Part shown: piece after piece, positions 11,452 through 20,045 of the stretch
Layout: each line of letters begins with the position of its first letter
How positions within the stretch are numbered: position 1 is the stretch's first letter
From: Vogesella sp. LIG4
GTDB lineage: Bacteria > Pseudomonadota > Gammaproteobacteria > Burkholderiales > Chromobacteriaceae
Assembly: GCF_900090205.1 (NCBI RefSeq)
Contig: NZ_LT607802.1
Location: 160,722 to 224,721 of the forward strand
Length of the DNA: 64,000 nt
Direction: 5' to 3'
Program-made: the position numbers and the translations under genes
The notes under the pieces: generated by a model
What the model saw: only the letters and a program-made list of their open reading frames with translations
Database searches by the model: none
Told to the model about the DNA's origin: nothing

Positions 11452-12621
11452 ATGAAGTTCAGCGCGACAAGCCGGCTGGCGACCGTTTTCTTCGCCTTAT
11501 GTGCGACCACAACCGCCACGCTCGCGGCGGATAGCCCGCAAGACGCGATCAGGTCAGCGGTGGACAGGACAATCCAGCCTGTCATGACGAAATACCGCAT
11601 CGCCGGCATGGCGGTTGGCGTCATTACCGGGGGCAACACCTACGTGTTCAACTATGGCGTGGTGTCGATGAAAAGCGGCAAGCCGGTTACGCGCGACACC
11701 TTGTTCGAACTCGGCTCGGTCAGCAAGACCTTCACCGCGACGCTGGCATCGTATGCGCAGGTGAGTGGCAAGCTGTCGCTGACCGATAAAACGAGCCAGT
11801 ACCTGCCATCGCTGCAAGGCAGCCCGTTCGGCGACGTGCGTCTCGTCAACCTGGGCACGCATACGCCCGGCGTGCTGCCGCTACAGGTGCCGGATGGCAT
11901 CCATGACGACACGCAGCTCCTGCAATACCTGAAGGAGTGGAAACCGGGCTGTGCGCCGGGTAGCTGCCGTACGTATTCGAACCCCGGCATCGGCACACTC
12001 GGCCTGATAACGGCGAAAAGCATGAACCAGCGCTTTGACGCGCTGATGGAGCAGCGCGTGTTTCCCGCACTCGGCATGAGCAGCAGCTACATCAACGTTC
12101 CGCAAGCCAGGGAAGCGGATTACGCGCAAGGCTATACAAAGGATGGCATGCCGATCCGCATGTCGCCCGGCATGCTGTCCGCCGAAGCCTATGGCATCAA
12201 GTCGACGGCAGCAGACATGACCCGCTTCGTGGCCGCCAACATGAAGCTGATAAAACTGGACGCCAAGCTCCAGCGTGCAATCACCGACACGCACACCGGC
12301 TACTTCAAGGCAGGCGTGATGACCCAGGACCTGATATGGGAACAGTATCCGTATCCGGTCGCCTTGCAGACCTTGCTGGAGGGGAACTCCTCGGCCATGG
12401 CCTTCAATGCGACGCCGACGGCTGCAATCACACCGCCACAGGCCCCTAGGCAAGACGTCTGGATCAACAAGACCGGCTCTACCAACGGCTTCGGGGCTTA
12501 CGTGGCATTCATCCCTAAGAAGCAGCTGGGCATCGTCATCCTCGCCAACAGGAACTACCCGATCGATGAACGGGTAAGTGCGGCCTACCAGATCCTCACC
12601 TCACTTGCCGACGGGCAGTGA
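11452..12621 (+). CDS. ampC: Class C (AmpC-type) beta-lactamase
   Basis: The product is a periplasmic serine beta-lactamase that hydrolyses penicillins and cephalosporins. ATG 11452 (after AAGGAAATCCCAGG) gives 389 residues with a Sec signal peptide of about 25 residues (hydrophobic core LATVFFALCATTTATLA, probable cleavage after ALA). Class C active-site elements are all present: SVSK (SxxK nucleophile motif), YSN (the Tyr-x-Asn motif) and KTGSTNGFG near the C-terminus. It is divergent from an AmpR-type gene, implying inducible expression. The HTPGVLPLQVPD segment differs slightly from the usual class C wording. Confidence 0.93.
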   Translation: MKFSATSRLATVFFALCATTTATLAADSPQDAIRSAVDRTIQPVMTKYRIAGMAVGVITGGNTYVFNYGVVSMKSGKPVTRDTLFELGSVSKTFTATLASYAQVSGKLSLTDKTSQYLPSLQGSPFGDVRLVNLGTHTPGVLPLQVPDGIHDDTQLLQYLKEWKPGCAPGSCRTYSNPGIGTLGLITAKSMNQRFDALMEQRVFPALGMSSSYINVPQAREADYAQGYTKDGMPIRMSPGMLSAEAYGIKSTAADMTRFVAANMKLIKLDAKLQRAITDTHTGYFKAGVMTQDLIWEQYPYPVALQTLLEGNSSAMAFNATPTAAITPPQAPRQDVWINKTGSTNGFGAYVAFIPKKQLGIVILANRNYPIDERVSAAYQILTSLADGQ

Positions 12622-12634
12622 GCAATGATGAAAA

Positions 12635-12666
12635 CAAAGCCCGGCGTTTGCCGGGCTTTGTTTTTT
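12635..12666. terminator. Bidirectional intrinsic terminator
   Basis: CAAAGCCCGGC (12635-12645), loop GTTT, GCCGGGCTTTG (12650-12660), followed by six T residues. It lies between convergent ampC and the hydrolase gene. Confidence 0.9.
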
Positions 12667-13480
12667 AGTGTCGACCAGCGTCGAGAAACTTGCCGATGCG
12701 CTGCAGCACCCAGTGTTCCTGCTCGCGGTGCGGCATGTGGCGCACACCGGGCATAATCTCCAGTTGCGCCGGGCCGGCCACCAGGCCGGCAATCTGCTGC
12801 GGGTGCAGGCTGGAGCCGTACTCGTCGTCAGCGCCATGCAACACCAGCGTCGGGCAGTGCACCTGTGGCAGCGCCGCCTGCAGCGACCAGTCGGCGAATG
12901 CCGGTGCCAGCCAGGTATCGATCCAGGCTTGCAGCACCCAACGCGCCTTGTCACCGTGGTAGCGCCGCAGCCGCTCGAACGGCTCCGGCTGGGCAAACTG
13001 TTCCCTGGCTTCGATGATGCCGGCGCGGGTGCGCTCCTCCACGAACGCCTGCGCCGCGATGGTGATCAGCGCCTCGCAGCCGGCCGCATAGTGCGCGGCG
13101 CAGTGCACCGCCATGCCGCCGCCCACGCTATGCCCCAGCAGCACGAAACGCTCCAGGCCGAAATGCTCGCGCAGCGCGGCAAAGCCGCTGGCGGCCTCCG
13201 CCGGCACGAAGTCCATGCCCGGCGGTTCGTGCCGCGGGTCGGACTGGCCAAAACCCAGCCGGTCGTAGGCAATCACCGTGCGCCCGGTGTGCTCCGCCAG
13301 CAGTGCCGGGAAGTTGCGCCACAGCGCGACGCAGCCCAGCGAATCGTGCAGCAGCACTATTGGTGCATGAAGGTCGGGCGCCTGAAGGTTGGCCGCATGC
13401 GGCTGCCAGCAGCGGGCGAACAGCCGGCCGGCAGCGGTGGCCACCCAGTGGTCGGTGGCGGGGGGATTGGTCGTACTCAT
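12665..13480 (-). CDS. Alpha/beta-hydrolase fold protein
   Basis: The 271-residue protein has the alpha/beta-hydrolase plan: an oxyanion strand IVLLHDSLG, the nucleophile elbow GHSVGGG (Ser at about 117), an Asp in LHGADDEYGS and a C-terminal His in PGVRHMPHREQ. There is no signal peptide. Substrate is unknown; esterase, lactonase or haloperoxidase-like activities are all possible. It starts nine bases downstream of the azlD remnant and was probably the last gene of an azlCD-hydrolase operon, so its original promoter may have been lost in the deletion described at 13741. One repeat copy lies at 13388-13397. Confidence 0.85.
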   Translation of the reverse strand: MSTTNPPATDHWVATAAGRLFARCWQPHAANLQAPDLHAPIVLLHDSLGCVALWRNFPALLAEHTGRTVIAYDRLGFGQSDPRHEPPGMDFVPAEAASGFAALREHFGLERFVLLGHSVGGGMAVHCAAHYAAGCEALITIAAQAFVEERTRAGIIEAREQFAQPEPFERLRRYHGDKARWVLQAWIDTWLAPAFADWSLQAALPQVHCPTLVLHGADDEYGSSLHPQQIAGLVAGPAQLEIMPGVRHMPHREQEHWVLQRIGKFLDAGRH

Positions 13481-13489
13481 GAGCTTCTC

Positions 13490-13740
13490 TCAACTTGCCA
13501 GCAGCTGGCGCAACAGGCCGCTGGCGGCGATGCCGATCAGCACGGTGGGCAGCATGCCCAGCCGGCATGCGGCCAACAGGGTGATGCCCAGCGCCAGCAG
13601 ATCGGCGGGTTTGTCTGCCACGAAGGCCGGTGCAATCACCGATATCAACACACAAGCCGGTACGTTTTCCAGTACCGCCAGCATGCGCGGGCTGAGGCTG
13701 CGCCCGCGCAGCGCCAGGTAGCCGACGATGCGGGTCGGTC
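13490..13740 (-). pseudogene. azlD: azlD remnant (branched-chain amino-acid exporter subunit), 5' end deleted
   Basis: The minus-strand frame reads TRIVGYLALRGRSLSPRM, then VLENVPACVLISVIAPAF and the rest of a typical AzlD C-terminus, ending LLRQLLAS. AzlD is the small membrane partner of AzlC in branched-chain amino-acid export. The N-terminal 20 or so residues and the whole of azlC are missing: homology stops abruptly at about 13738, where the sequence switches to a plus-strand Lrp fragment. Translation from an internal ATG at 13684 would give 64 residues, but without AzlC a working exporter is unlikely. Confidence 0.75.
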
Positions 13741-13926
13741 AGGCCGGTGCTGGAATGCCACCTGATGGCGGGCGACTGCGACTTTCTGTTGCGGGTGGTG
13801 GCAGCGGATCTGGACGACTACCGCCAGTTCCAGATCGAGCACCTCACCCGCATCAAGGGCGTGCAGAGCGTGAAGACCGAGATTCCGATGCAGAAGATCA
13901 AGCTCACCGCGGAAATCCCGGTCTAG
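13741..13926 (+). pseudogene. lrp/asnC-family regulator remnant, 5' part deleted
   Basis: Plus-strand codons from 13741 encode VLECHLMAGDCDFLLRVV, continue through LTRIKGVQSVKTEIPM and stop at TAG 13924. This is the C-terminal effector-binding (RAM) half of an Lrp-family regulator; the HTH half is absent. It abuts the azlD remnant head to head. Lrp genes divergent from azlCD are common, so the simplest reading is one deletion that removed the 5' parts of lrp and azlD, all of azlC, and the shared promoter region. Confidence 0.75.
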
Positions 13927-14102
13927 CCGACCGGAAATTCACAACAATTAAAAAAACAGGCTGCGCCCGCCGCCGCCCGCCCGGCTGCAGGCGCCCAGCG
14001 CCGCCAGCGGAACAACGGCAGCGATAAACCCGGCCATACTGCAAGCTCATCTCACATGCGGCCAACCTTGCCGCCAGGCACACCGCAAGGGAGTGAACAG
14101 CA

Positions 14103-15653
14103 ATGCACACACCATGGCACAGGCAGCTACACGCCCGGCTACGCCTGGGCAAACGCCGGCTGCTGATGCTGCTGCTGGGGCTGATCACCGCCGTCGAGTT
14201 CTTTGAAAACGCCATGTTCGTGTTCGCCGCCAGCCACGTGATGGGCGGCATCGACGCCTCGCCGCGCGAGTTTGCGCTGGTGCAGGCGGCCTATGCGGTG
14301 GGCAGCATGCTGATGATCGTCAAACAGCAGTGGCTGACACGCCATTACGGCTACCGCCACTACCTGGTGGCTTCGCTAGCGCTGTTCGTACTGGGCGCGC
14401 TGGGCAGCGCCGCCAGCGGCAGCCTGATCGCCCTGGCGCTGGCGCGTTTCGTGCAGGGTGTGGGCGGCGGTGCACTGTTCACCAGCAGCCGCATCCTGGT
14501 GAACCTGCTGTTTGCGCCGGCGGATCGGCCGCGCGCGCTGAAATACTTCATGCTGCAGATCTTCTCCGCCTCGGCATTCGGGCCGGCGGTGGCCGCGCTG
14601 TGCGTGGAAAGCCTCGGCTGGCAGTCCATCTTCCTGGTGGCTATTCCCCCAGCCCTGCTGGCGCTGGCACTGTGCTGGCTGCTGCTGCCGGAAATGCCTC
14701 GCAGCGAAGCCGCGGGCGCCTATTCCGCCTGGCCCCTGCTACTGTTCGCCGCCGCCGTGATCTGCCTGCAGCTGATGCTGTCGCAGGCCCGCTACGATTT
14801 CTTTGCCCACCCGCTGCGCCTGCTGCTGATGACAGTAGCCGGCGGCGCGCTGTTGGCCGGCTTCCTGTGGCAGCAGTACCGCCACCCCGACCCGATACTG
14901 CACGTGCGCGAACTGAACAGTCCGGTGTACCTGGCCGGGCTGGCGCTGTATTTTCTGCATTACTTCCTGAGCAATTTCAGCGGCTACCTGTTCCCGGTAT
15001 TCGCCGAACAGGCACTGGCGTTGCCGCTGCGCACGGTGGGCTGGCTCAATTCCGCGGCCGGCATTGTTGGTGTGGCGGTGGCACTGGCGTATGTCAGCTG
15101 GGGGCGTCGCCTGCCCAGCAAGAAGCCGCTGATGCTGCTCGGCGCACTGGCCATGGCAGTCACCGCCTGGTGGTTTGCCGCCCTGCCGGCCAATGCCACG
15201 CCCGGCACCCTGCTGCCGGGGCTGCTCGCCAAGGGCTTGTTCTCGGTGCTGCTGGTGCTGCCGGTGGCCGGGCTGACCTTCCGCGAGCTGGGCGACCAGC
15301 GCTTTGCCCACGGCTACCAGGGCAAGAACCTGATGCGGCAGATCGCCGGCTCCATCGCCACCGCGGTGGCGGCGGTGCTGATGCATAACCGCCAGTTCGC
15401 GGTGCAATCCGAGTTGTCGGTAACGCTGTCGCCGGCACGGCCCGACGTAGCCGGCTGGGTGGACAGCTTCGCCCGCTCACTGCAACAGCATGGCCTGACA
15501 ACGGAGCAGGCACACAGCGGCGCGCTGGCCGAACTGGCCAGGCTTACCCAGCAGCAGGCACAGCTGATCGCCTGCCAGGATCTGTACCGGCTGCTGATAG
15601 CCTTCGCGCTGCTCACTGCGCTGGTGGTGATGGTGCAGCGCAAGCTACAGTAG
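14103..15653 (+). CDS. MFS multidrug-type exporter (DHA2 / 14-helix family)
   Basis: The 516-residue protein has about 14 hydrophobic segments, a start MHTPWHRQLHARLRLGKRRLL, and motif-C-like glycines in ARFVQGVGGGALFTSSRI and SASAFGPAVAALC. This fits the EmrB/QacA (DHA2) drug:proton antiporter family; substrate unknown. A periplasmic loop near the C-terminus (about 435-485, rich in Gln and Ala) separates the last two helices. Its start follows a repeat copy at 14057-14066, and another copy follows its stop (15660-15669). No regulator or membrane-fusion partner is adjacent. Confidence 0.85.
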   Translation: MHTPWHRQLHARLRLGKRRLLMLLLGLITAVEFFENAMFVFAASHVMGGIDASPREFALVQAAYAVGSMLMIVKQQWLTRHYGYRHYLVASLALFVLGALGSAASGSLIALALARFVQGVGGGALFTSSRILVNLLFAPADRPRALKYFMLQIFSASAFGPAVAALCVESLGWQSIFLVAIPPALLALALCWLLLPEMPRSEAAGAYSAWPLLLFAAAVICLQLMLSQARYDFFAHPLRLLLMTVAGGALLAGFLWQQYRHPDPILHVRELNSPVYLAGLALYFLHYFLSNFSGYLFPVFAEQALALPLRTVGWLNSAAGIVGVAVALAYVSWGRRLPSKKPLMLLGALAMAVTAWWFAALPANATPGTLLPGLLAKGLFSVLLVLPVAGLTFRELGDQRFAHGYQGKNLMRQIAGSIATAVAAVLMHNRQFAVQSELSVTLSPARPDVAGWVDSFARSLQQHGLTTEQAHSGALAELARLTQQQAQLIACQDLYRLLIAFALLTALVVMVQRKLQ

Positions 15654-15683
15654 CCGGCTTGCGGCCAACCTTGCCGCAATAAA

Positions 15684-15705
15684 AACGCCCGCTTGCGCGG
15701 GCGTT
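15684..15705. terminator. Hairpin terminator between MFS gene and phhA
   Basis: AACGCCCGC (15684-15692), loop TTGC, GCGGGCGTT (15697-15705), with an A-run on its left giving a T-run for the minus-strand transcript. It chiefly suits phhA and may also act on the MFS transcript. Confidence 0.75.
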
Positions 15706-15727
15706 CTGCGGCAAAACCGGCAGGCGC

Positions 15728-16615
15728 TTACACGTCGGCGGTATCCGCCCAGCCCACGCGGTTGCCCACATGGAAGATGCGATCCTGCGCGTCGATCTCG
15801 CCGGCCCCCAGCAGGCCCTGCTGTTCCACCGCGTGGTACACCGGTGTGAAGTCCGGCGCAGTGGCTTCGAACAGCTGCTGGAAGCTGTCGATGACGAAGT
15901 AGGTTTTCTGGAAGGTATCGATGCGGTAGCGGGTGCGCATGATGCGCTGCAGATCGAAACCCACGCGGTTGGGGCTGTCGCTTTCCAGGCTGTACACCGA
16001 TTCCGACTTGCTGGACACGATGCCGGCGCCGTAGATGCGCATGCCCTGCGGGGTGTTGATCAGGCCGAATTCCACCGTGTACCAGTACAGCCGCGCCAGC
16101 AGCGGCAGGTAGCCCAGCTCCTTGGCTTTCATGCCGCCCTTGCCATAGGCCTCCAGGTAGTCGGCAAACACCGGGTTGATCAGCAGCGGCACGTGGCCGA
16201 ACAGGTCGTGGAACACATCCGGTTCCTGCAGGTAGTCCAGCTGGTGCGGCTCGCGCAGCCACCAGGTCACCGGGAAGCGGCGGTTGGCCAGATGCTCGAA
16301 GAACACGTCGTCCGGAATCAGCCCCGGCACCGCCACGATCTGCCAGCCGGTGGCAGCCTTCAGCGTTTCGTTGAGTCGGTCGAAGTCCGGCACCTGGTGC
16401 GCATCCACCTCCAGTGCGGCCAACCCTTGCAGATATTCGTCACAGGCGCGGCCCGGCAGCATCTCGCTCTGGCGCCGGTACAGCGTGGCCCAGGTCTGGT
16501 GATCCTCGGCGCTGTAGCGCTCCCACGGTTGCGGCAGGGTGAAATCCGCCGCGTGCGTCAGCCCCTGGTTCTTGCGCACGGTGATGTCCGGCACCGTGTA
16601 GGTATTCATTTCCAT
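15728..16615 (-). CDS. phhA: Phenylalanine 4-monooxygenase
   Basis: PhhA hydroxylates phenylalanine to tyrosine using tetrahydropterin, O2 and a mononuclear iron. The ATG at 16615 (MEMNTYTVPDITVRKNQG), preceded by GAGAGA, gives 295 residues, close to the 297 of the Chromobacterium violaceum enzyme, with which the central region from VPGLIPDDVFFEHLANRR onward reads as near-identical from memory. The iron site is visible as DVFHDLFGHVP (two His) and the Glu of WYTVEFGLINTP. It is divergent from an Lrp-type gene that probably regulates it. A repeat copy lies inside at 16415-16424. Confidence 0.97.
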   Translation of the reverse strand: MEMNTYTVPDITVRKNQGLTHAADFTLPQPWERYSAEDHQTWATLYRRQSEMLPGRACDEYLQGLAALEVDAHQVPDFDRLNETLKAATGWQIVAVPGLIPDDVFFEHLANRRFPVTWWLREPHQLDYLQEPDVFHDLFGHVPLLINPVFADYLEAYGKGGMKAKELGYLPLLARLYWYTVEFGLINTPQGMRIYGAGIVSSKSESVYSLESDSPNRVGFDLQRIMRTRYRIDTFQKTYFVIDSFQQLFEATAPDFTPVYHAVEQQGLLGAGEIDAQDRIFHVGNRVGWADTADV

Positions 16616-16741
16616 GGCGTTGTCTCTCGATAGGGTTGGCAGTGGCTGCCTATGTTTCGAGTGTAGGTGCAAGCGCATGCGCGTTGGCCGCATGATTTGA
16701 ATGCCCAGACCTTTTTTTGCATACTTACCGCATACAAACCA
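16616..16741. promoter_or_regulatory. phhA-lrp divergent control region
   Basis: This 126-base gap contains one repeat copy (16683-16692) and, at about 16717-16738, a T-rich stretch with two direct GCATAC units flanked by TTT and AAA, which could be the regulator's binding site. The exact promoters are not clear by eye. Confidence 0.35.
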
Positions 16742-17239
16742 ATGGAAATGCAGAAAATGCGCGGAATCGAGCTTGATCGTTACGACTACCAGATTCTGGA
16801 GGCGCTGCAGAAGGACGCGCGCGCCACGCATCAGAAGCTGGCGCAGGAGGTGCCGCTGTCGGCATCGCAGATCGGCCGCCGCATCCAGCGGCTGGAAGAG
16901 GCCGGCATCATCCAGGGCTACCACATCGCGCTGCGGCCCGACCTGCTGGACCTGTCGGTAACCGCCTTCGCCAATGTCAGCCTGGAGCGCCACGGCGAGG
17001 CATCGATACGCGAGTTCGCCGCCGCCATCAGCGACCTGCCGGAGGTGCTGGAGTGCTACGCGGTGGCCGGCGAGGCGGATTACTGGCTGCGCATCGTGGT
17101 GCAGGACCTGCCCTCGCTGTCGCGCTTCGTGATGAACAAGCTGATGACGCTGTCGCTGGTGCGCAGCGTGAAATCCACCGTGGCGCTGGAGCCGATCAAG
17201 CACACCACCCGCCTGCCGCTGCAGCCTCCGGCGCGCTGA
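16742..17239 (+). CDS. Lrp/AsnC-family transcriptional regulator
   Basis: The protein is about 165 residues from ATG 16742 (ATG 16757 is an alternative start). An N-terminal HTH (LDRYDYQILEALQKDARATH; ASQIGRRIQRLEEAGIIQGY) is followed by a RAM ligand-binding domain ending in KSTVALEPIKHTTRLPL, a C-terminus typical of Lrp proteins linked to aromatic amino-acid catabolism. It is divergent from phhA, so it likely responds to phenylalanine or tyrosine and controls phhA; this is inference from context. Confidence 0.88.
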   Translation: MEMQKMRGIELDRYDYQILEALQKDARATHQKLAQEVPLSASQIGRRIQRLEEAGIIQGYHIALRPDLLDLSVTAFANVSLERHGEASIREFAAAISDLPEVLECYAVAGEADYWLRIVVQDLPSLSRFVMNKLMTLSLVRSVKSTVALEPIKHTTRLPLQPPAR

Positions 17240-17270
17240 TGCGGCCAACCCTGGCGCAGCAGCAATGAAA

Positions 17271-17294
17271 AAGGCCGGCATCGCTGCCGGCCTT
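17271..17294. terminator. Bidirectional hairpin terminator (lrp / pepN)
   Basis: AAGGCCGGCA (17271-17280), loop TCGC, TGCCGGCCTT (17285-17294) between convergent genes. The A-rich left flank gives a U-run for pepN; the right flank is weak for the + direction. Confidence 0.7.
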
Positions 17295-17313
17295 GCCGTT
17301 TGCCCCTGTCCGC

Positions 17314-19947
17314 TTACGCGCTCAGGTTCTTGGACACGATCTCGTACACATCCTTGGACAGCCCGTCCTTGGCCAGGATGCGCTGCAGTTCGCGCGTCAT
17401 CAGGTCGCGGCGTACCGGCTCCAGCTTCTGGCGGCGGTTGAACAGCGACACGATGCGGCTGGCCACCTGCGGGTTGATGGCATCCAGCGCCAGCACCTGG
17501 TCGGCCAGGAACTGGTAGCCGGAACCATCGGCGGCGTGGAAATGCAGCATGTTACGGCCGAAGCTGCCCAGCAGCGCGCGCGCCTTGTTCGGGTTGCGCA
17601 GGGTGAACGCCGGGTGCGACATCGCCGACTGCACATGGTCCAGCGTGCACGGCAGCTGGCTGCCGGCCACCAGCGCAAAGAACTTGTCCATCACCAGCGG
17701 GTTGTCCTGCCAGCGTTCGGCAAAGGCCAGGTAGCAGTTGTCGCGCTCCTCGCTGTCGCGGTCGCGCAGGGCCAGCATGGCGCCCATCTGATCGCTCATA
17801 TTGTCGGCCTGCAGGCATTGCTGCTCGGCGGCCTCCAGCGGCCAGGCATCGGCCAGACGGGTGAGCATGGCCAGCGCCAGGTTCTTCAGCGCGCGGCGGC
17901 CGGCATCGGCCGGGCGGTAGTGCGGCGTCTGGTTGAGGTCGAACGCCTCGTGCCATTCGCCGCGCAGCGCCTGCGCCAGGGTGTCCAGCACGAAATCGCG
18001 CACCGCGTGGATGGCAGCCGGGTCGGCCTCTTCCACCATTTCCAGGATCTCGGCTTCCGACGGCAGGCTCAGCATCAGCGCCTTGAATGCCGGGTCGGCG
18101 CCGTGGTCGTCCAGCACCGCGCGGAAAGCATCGGTAAAGCCTGCGGCCAACTTGAGCGGCGTGCCGGCGGCATGATCGGCCAGCAGCTGGCGGATCAGGC
18201 GTTCGGCGTAGGCCTGGCCGGCTTCCCAGCGGGCGAAGGCGTCGCTGTCGTTGGCCATCAGGAAGGCCAGCTCGCTGTCATGCCAGTCGAAAGCCAGCTT
18301 CACCGGCGCGGAGTAACCGCGCAGCAGCGATGGCACCGGCGCGCTATCGACATTGGTGAAGGTAAAGGTCTGCGCCGCGGCGCGCACGTCCAGCACGCGG
18401 GTGGTGCCCTGGGCGGCGTCCTCGCCCTGCAGCTGCAGCGGCAGGTCGTTGCCGTCCGCACCGATCAGGCCGACGGCAAACGGGATGTGCAGCGGCTGCT
18501 TGTCGCTCTGCCCAGGCGTAGCCGGGCAGCTTTGCTGCACGTGCAGGGTGTAGCTGCGGGCATCGGCATCGTAATCGCCGCTGACCTGCAGCTGCGGGGT
18601 GCCGGCCTGGCTGTACCACAGCGCGAACTGCGCCAGGTCGGCCTCGTTGGCATCGGCCATGGCGGCACGGAAGTCGTCGCAGGTTACTGCCTGGCCATCG
18701 TGGCGCTTGAAGTACAGCTGCATGCCCTTCTGGAAACCGGCTTCGCCCAGCAGGGTGTGGTACATGCGTACCACTTCGGCGCCCTTCTCGTACACCGTCA
18801 TGGTGTAGAAGTTGTTCATCTCGATGTAGCTGTCCGGGCGGATCGGGTGCGCGGTGGGGCCGGCATCTTCCGGGAACTGCATCTGGCGCAGGTTCTTCAC
18901 GTCCTGGATGCGCTTCACCGCGCGGCTGTCCAGGTCGGAGCTGAATTCCTGGTCGCGGAACACGGTCAGGCCTTCCTTCAGCGACAGCTGGAACCAGTCG
19001 CGGCAGGTAACGCGGTTGCCGGTCCAGTTGTGGAAGTATTCATGGCCGATGATGGCCTCCACGCGCTGGAAGTCGGCGTCGGTGGAGGTATCCTGCCGCG
19101 CCAGTACCGCGGAGGTATTGAAGATGTTGAGGCCCTTGTTCTCCATCGCCCCCATGTTGAAGTCGCCTACCGCCACGATCATGTAGATGTCGAGGTCGTA
19201 TTCCAGGCCGAAGCGCTCTTCGTCCCACTTCATCGAGCGCTTCACCGCGCCCATGGCGAACTCCACCTTGTCCTGGTCGGCCGGCACGGTCCAGATTTCC
19301 AGCAGCACGTTGCGGCCGCTGCGGGTGGTGTAGCTGTCGCGCAGCGCGGACAGCTTGCCCGCCACCAGCGCGAACAGGTAGGACGGCTTCTTGTACGGGT
19401 CCACCCATTTCACCCAGTGGCGCTTCTTGTCCACCATGCCCTCGCCCACCTTGTTGCCGTTGGACAGCAACACCGGGTACTTGGCCTTGTCGGCGATGAT
19501 GGTGGTGCTGAACTTGGCCATCACGTCCGGGCGGTCCGGGTAGAAGGTGATCTTGCGGAAGCCTTCCGGCTCGCACTGGGTGTAGAGGTTGCTGCCACCG
19601 GAGGCGTACAGGCCCATCAGGCTGCTGTTGGCCACCGGGTCGATCTCGGTTTCCACGTCCAGGATGAAGCTGTCCGGCACGTCGGGAATAGCCAGGCCGT
19701 CGGCGCTCAGCGTGTAGCCGTCCGGGCCCAGGCGCTCACCGTCCAGCGCCAGCGAGTGCAGCCTGGCGCTGCCGTCCAGCTGCAGCACGGTGGCCGAGGT
19801 GGCGGCCGGGTTGCGGCGCATCACCAGCCGCGAGTGCACGCGGGTGAGATTGTCTTCGATGATGTCGAAGGTCAGATCCACCTTGTCCACCAGGTAGGCT
19901 GGCGGCAGGTAGTCGCTGCGGTATTTGATCTGCGGTTGTTGGCTCAT
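17314..19947 (-). CDS. pepN: Aminopeptidase N (M1 family)
   Basis: PepN is a cytosolic zinc aminopeptidase of broad specificity acting late in protein turnover. The 877-residue length fits the family. Visible motifs: the substrate-recognition GAMENKG, the zinc site HEYFHNW with the downstream Glu in [14 protein letters not shown] (HExxH-x18-E), and [10 protein letters not shown] containing the catalytic Tyr region. The C-terminal domains are helical. The M61 peptidase gene lies 98 bases upstream on the same strand. A repeat copy is at 18142-18151. Confidence 0.97.
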   Translation of the reverse strand: MSQQPQIKYRSDYLPPAYLVDKVDLTFDIIEDNLTRVHSRLVMRRNPAATSATVLQLDGSARLHSLALDGERLGPDGYTLSADGLAIPDVPDSFILDVETEIDPVANSSLMGLYASGGSNLYTQCEPEGFRKITFYPDRPDVMAKFSTTIIADKAKYPVLLSNGNKVGEGMVDKKRHWVKWVDPYKKPSYLFALVAGKLSALRDSYTTRSGRNVLLEIWTVPADQDKVEFAMGAVKRSMKWDEERFGLEYDLDIYMIVAVGDFNMGAMENKGLNIFNTSAVLARQDTSTDADFQRVEAIIGHEYFHNWTGNRVTCRDWFQLSLKEGLTVFRDQEFSSDLDSRAVKRIQDVKNLRQMQFPEDAGPTAHPIRPDSYIEMNNFYTMTVYEKGAEVVRMYHTLLGEAGFQKGMQLYFKRHDGQAVTCDDFRAAMADANEADLAQFALWYSQAGTPQLQVSGDYDADARSYTLHVQQSCPATPGQSDKQPLHIPFAVGLIGADGNDLPLQLQGEDAAQGTTRVLDVRAAAQTFTFTNVDSAPVPSLLRGYSAPVKLAFDWHDSELAFLMANDSDAFARWEAGQAYAERLIRQLLADHAAGTPLKLAAGFTDAFRAVLDDHGADPAFKALMLSLPSEAEILEMVEEADPAAIHAVRDFVLDTLAQALRGEWHEAFDLNQTPHYRPADAGRRALKNLALAMLTRLADAWPLEAAEQQCLQADNMSDQMGAMLALRDRDSEERDNCYLAFAERWQDNPLVMDKFFALVAGSQLPCTLDHVQSAMSHPAFTLRNPNKARALLGSFGRNMLHFHAADGSGYQFLADQVLALDAINPQVASRIVSLFNRRQKLEPVRRDLMTRELQRILAKDGLSKDVYEIVSKNLSA

Positions 19948-20045
19948 CTACTTCCATCCTGCTAATGGCTAACAGCGAGTCGCCTGGCGCCCGCCTTGTT
20001 GTTGTGACGCGAATGCGTCCCCGGTCATATTGTTGGTTCCAGCGT

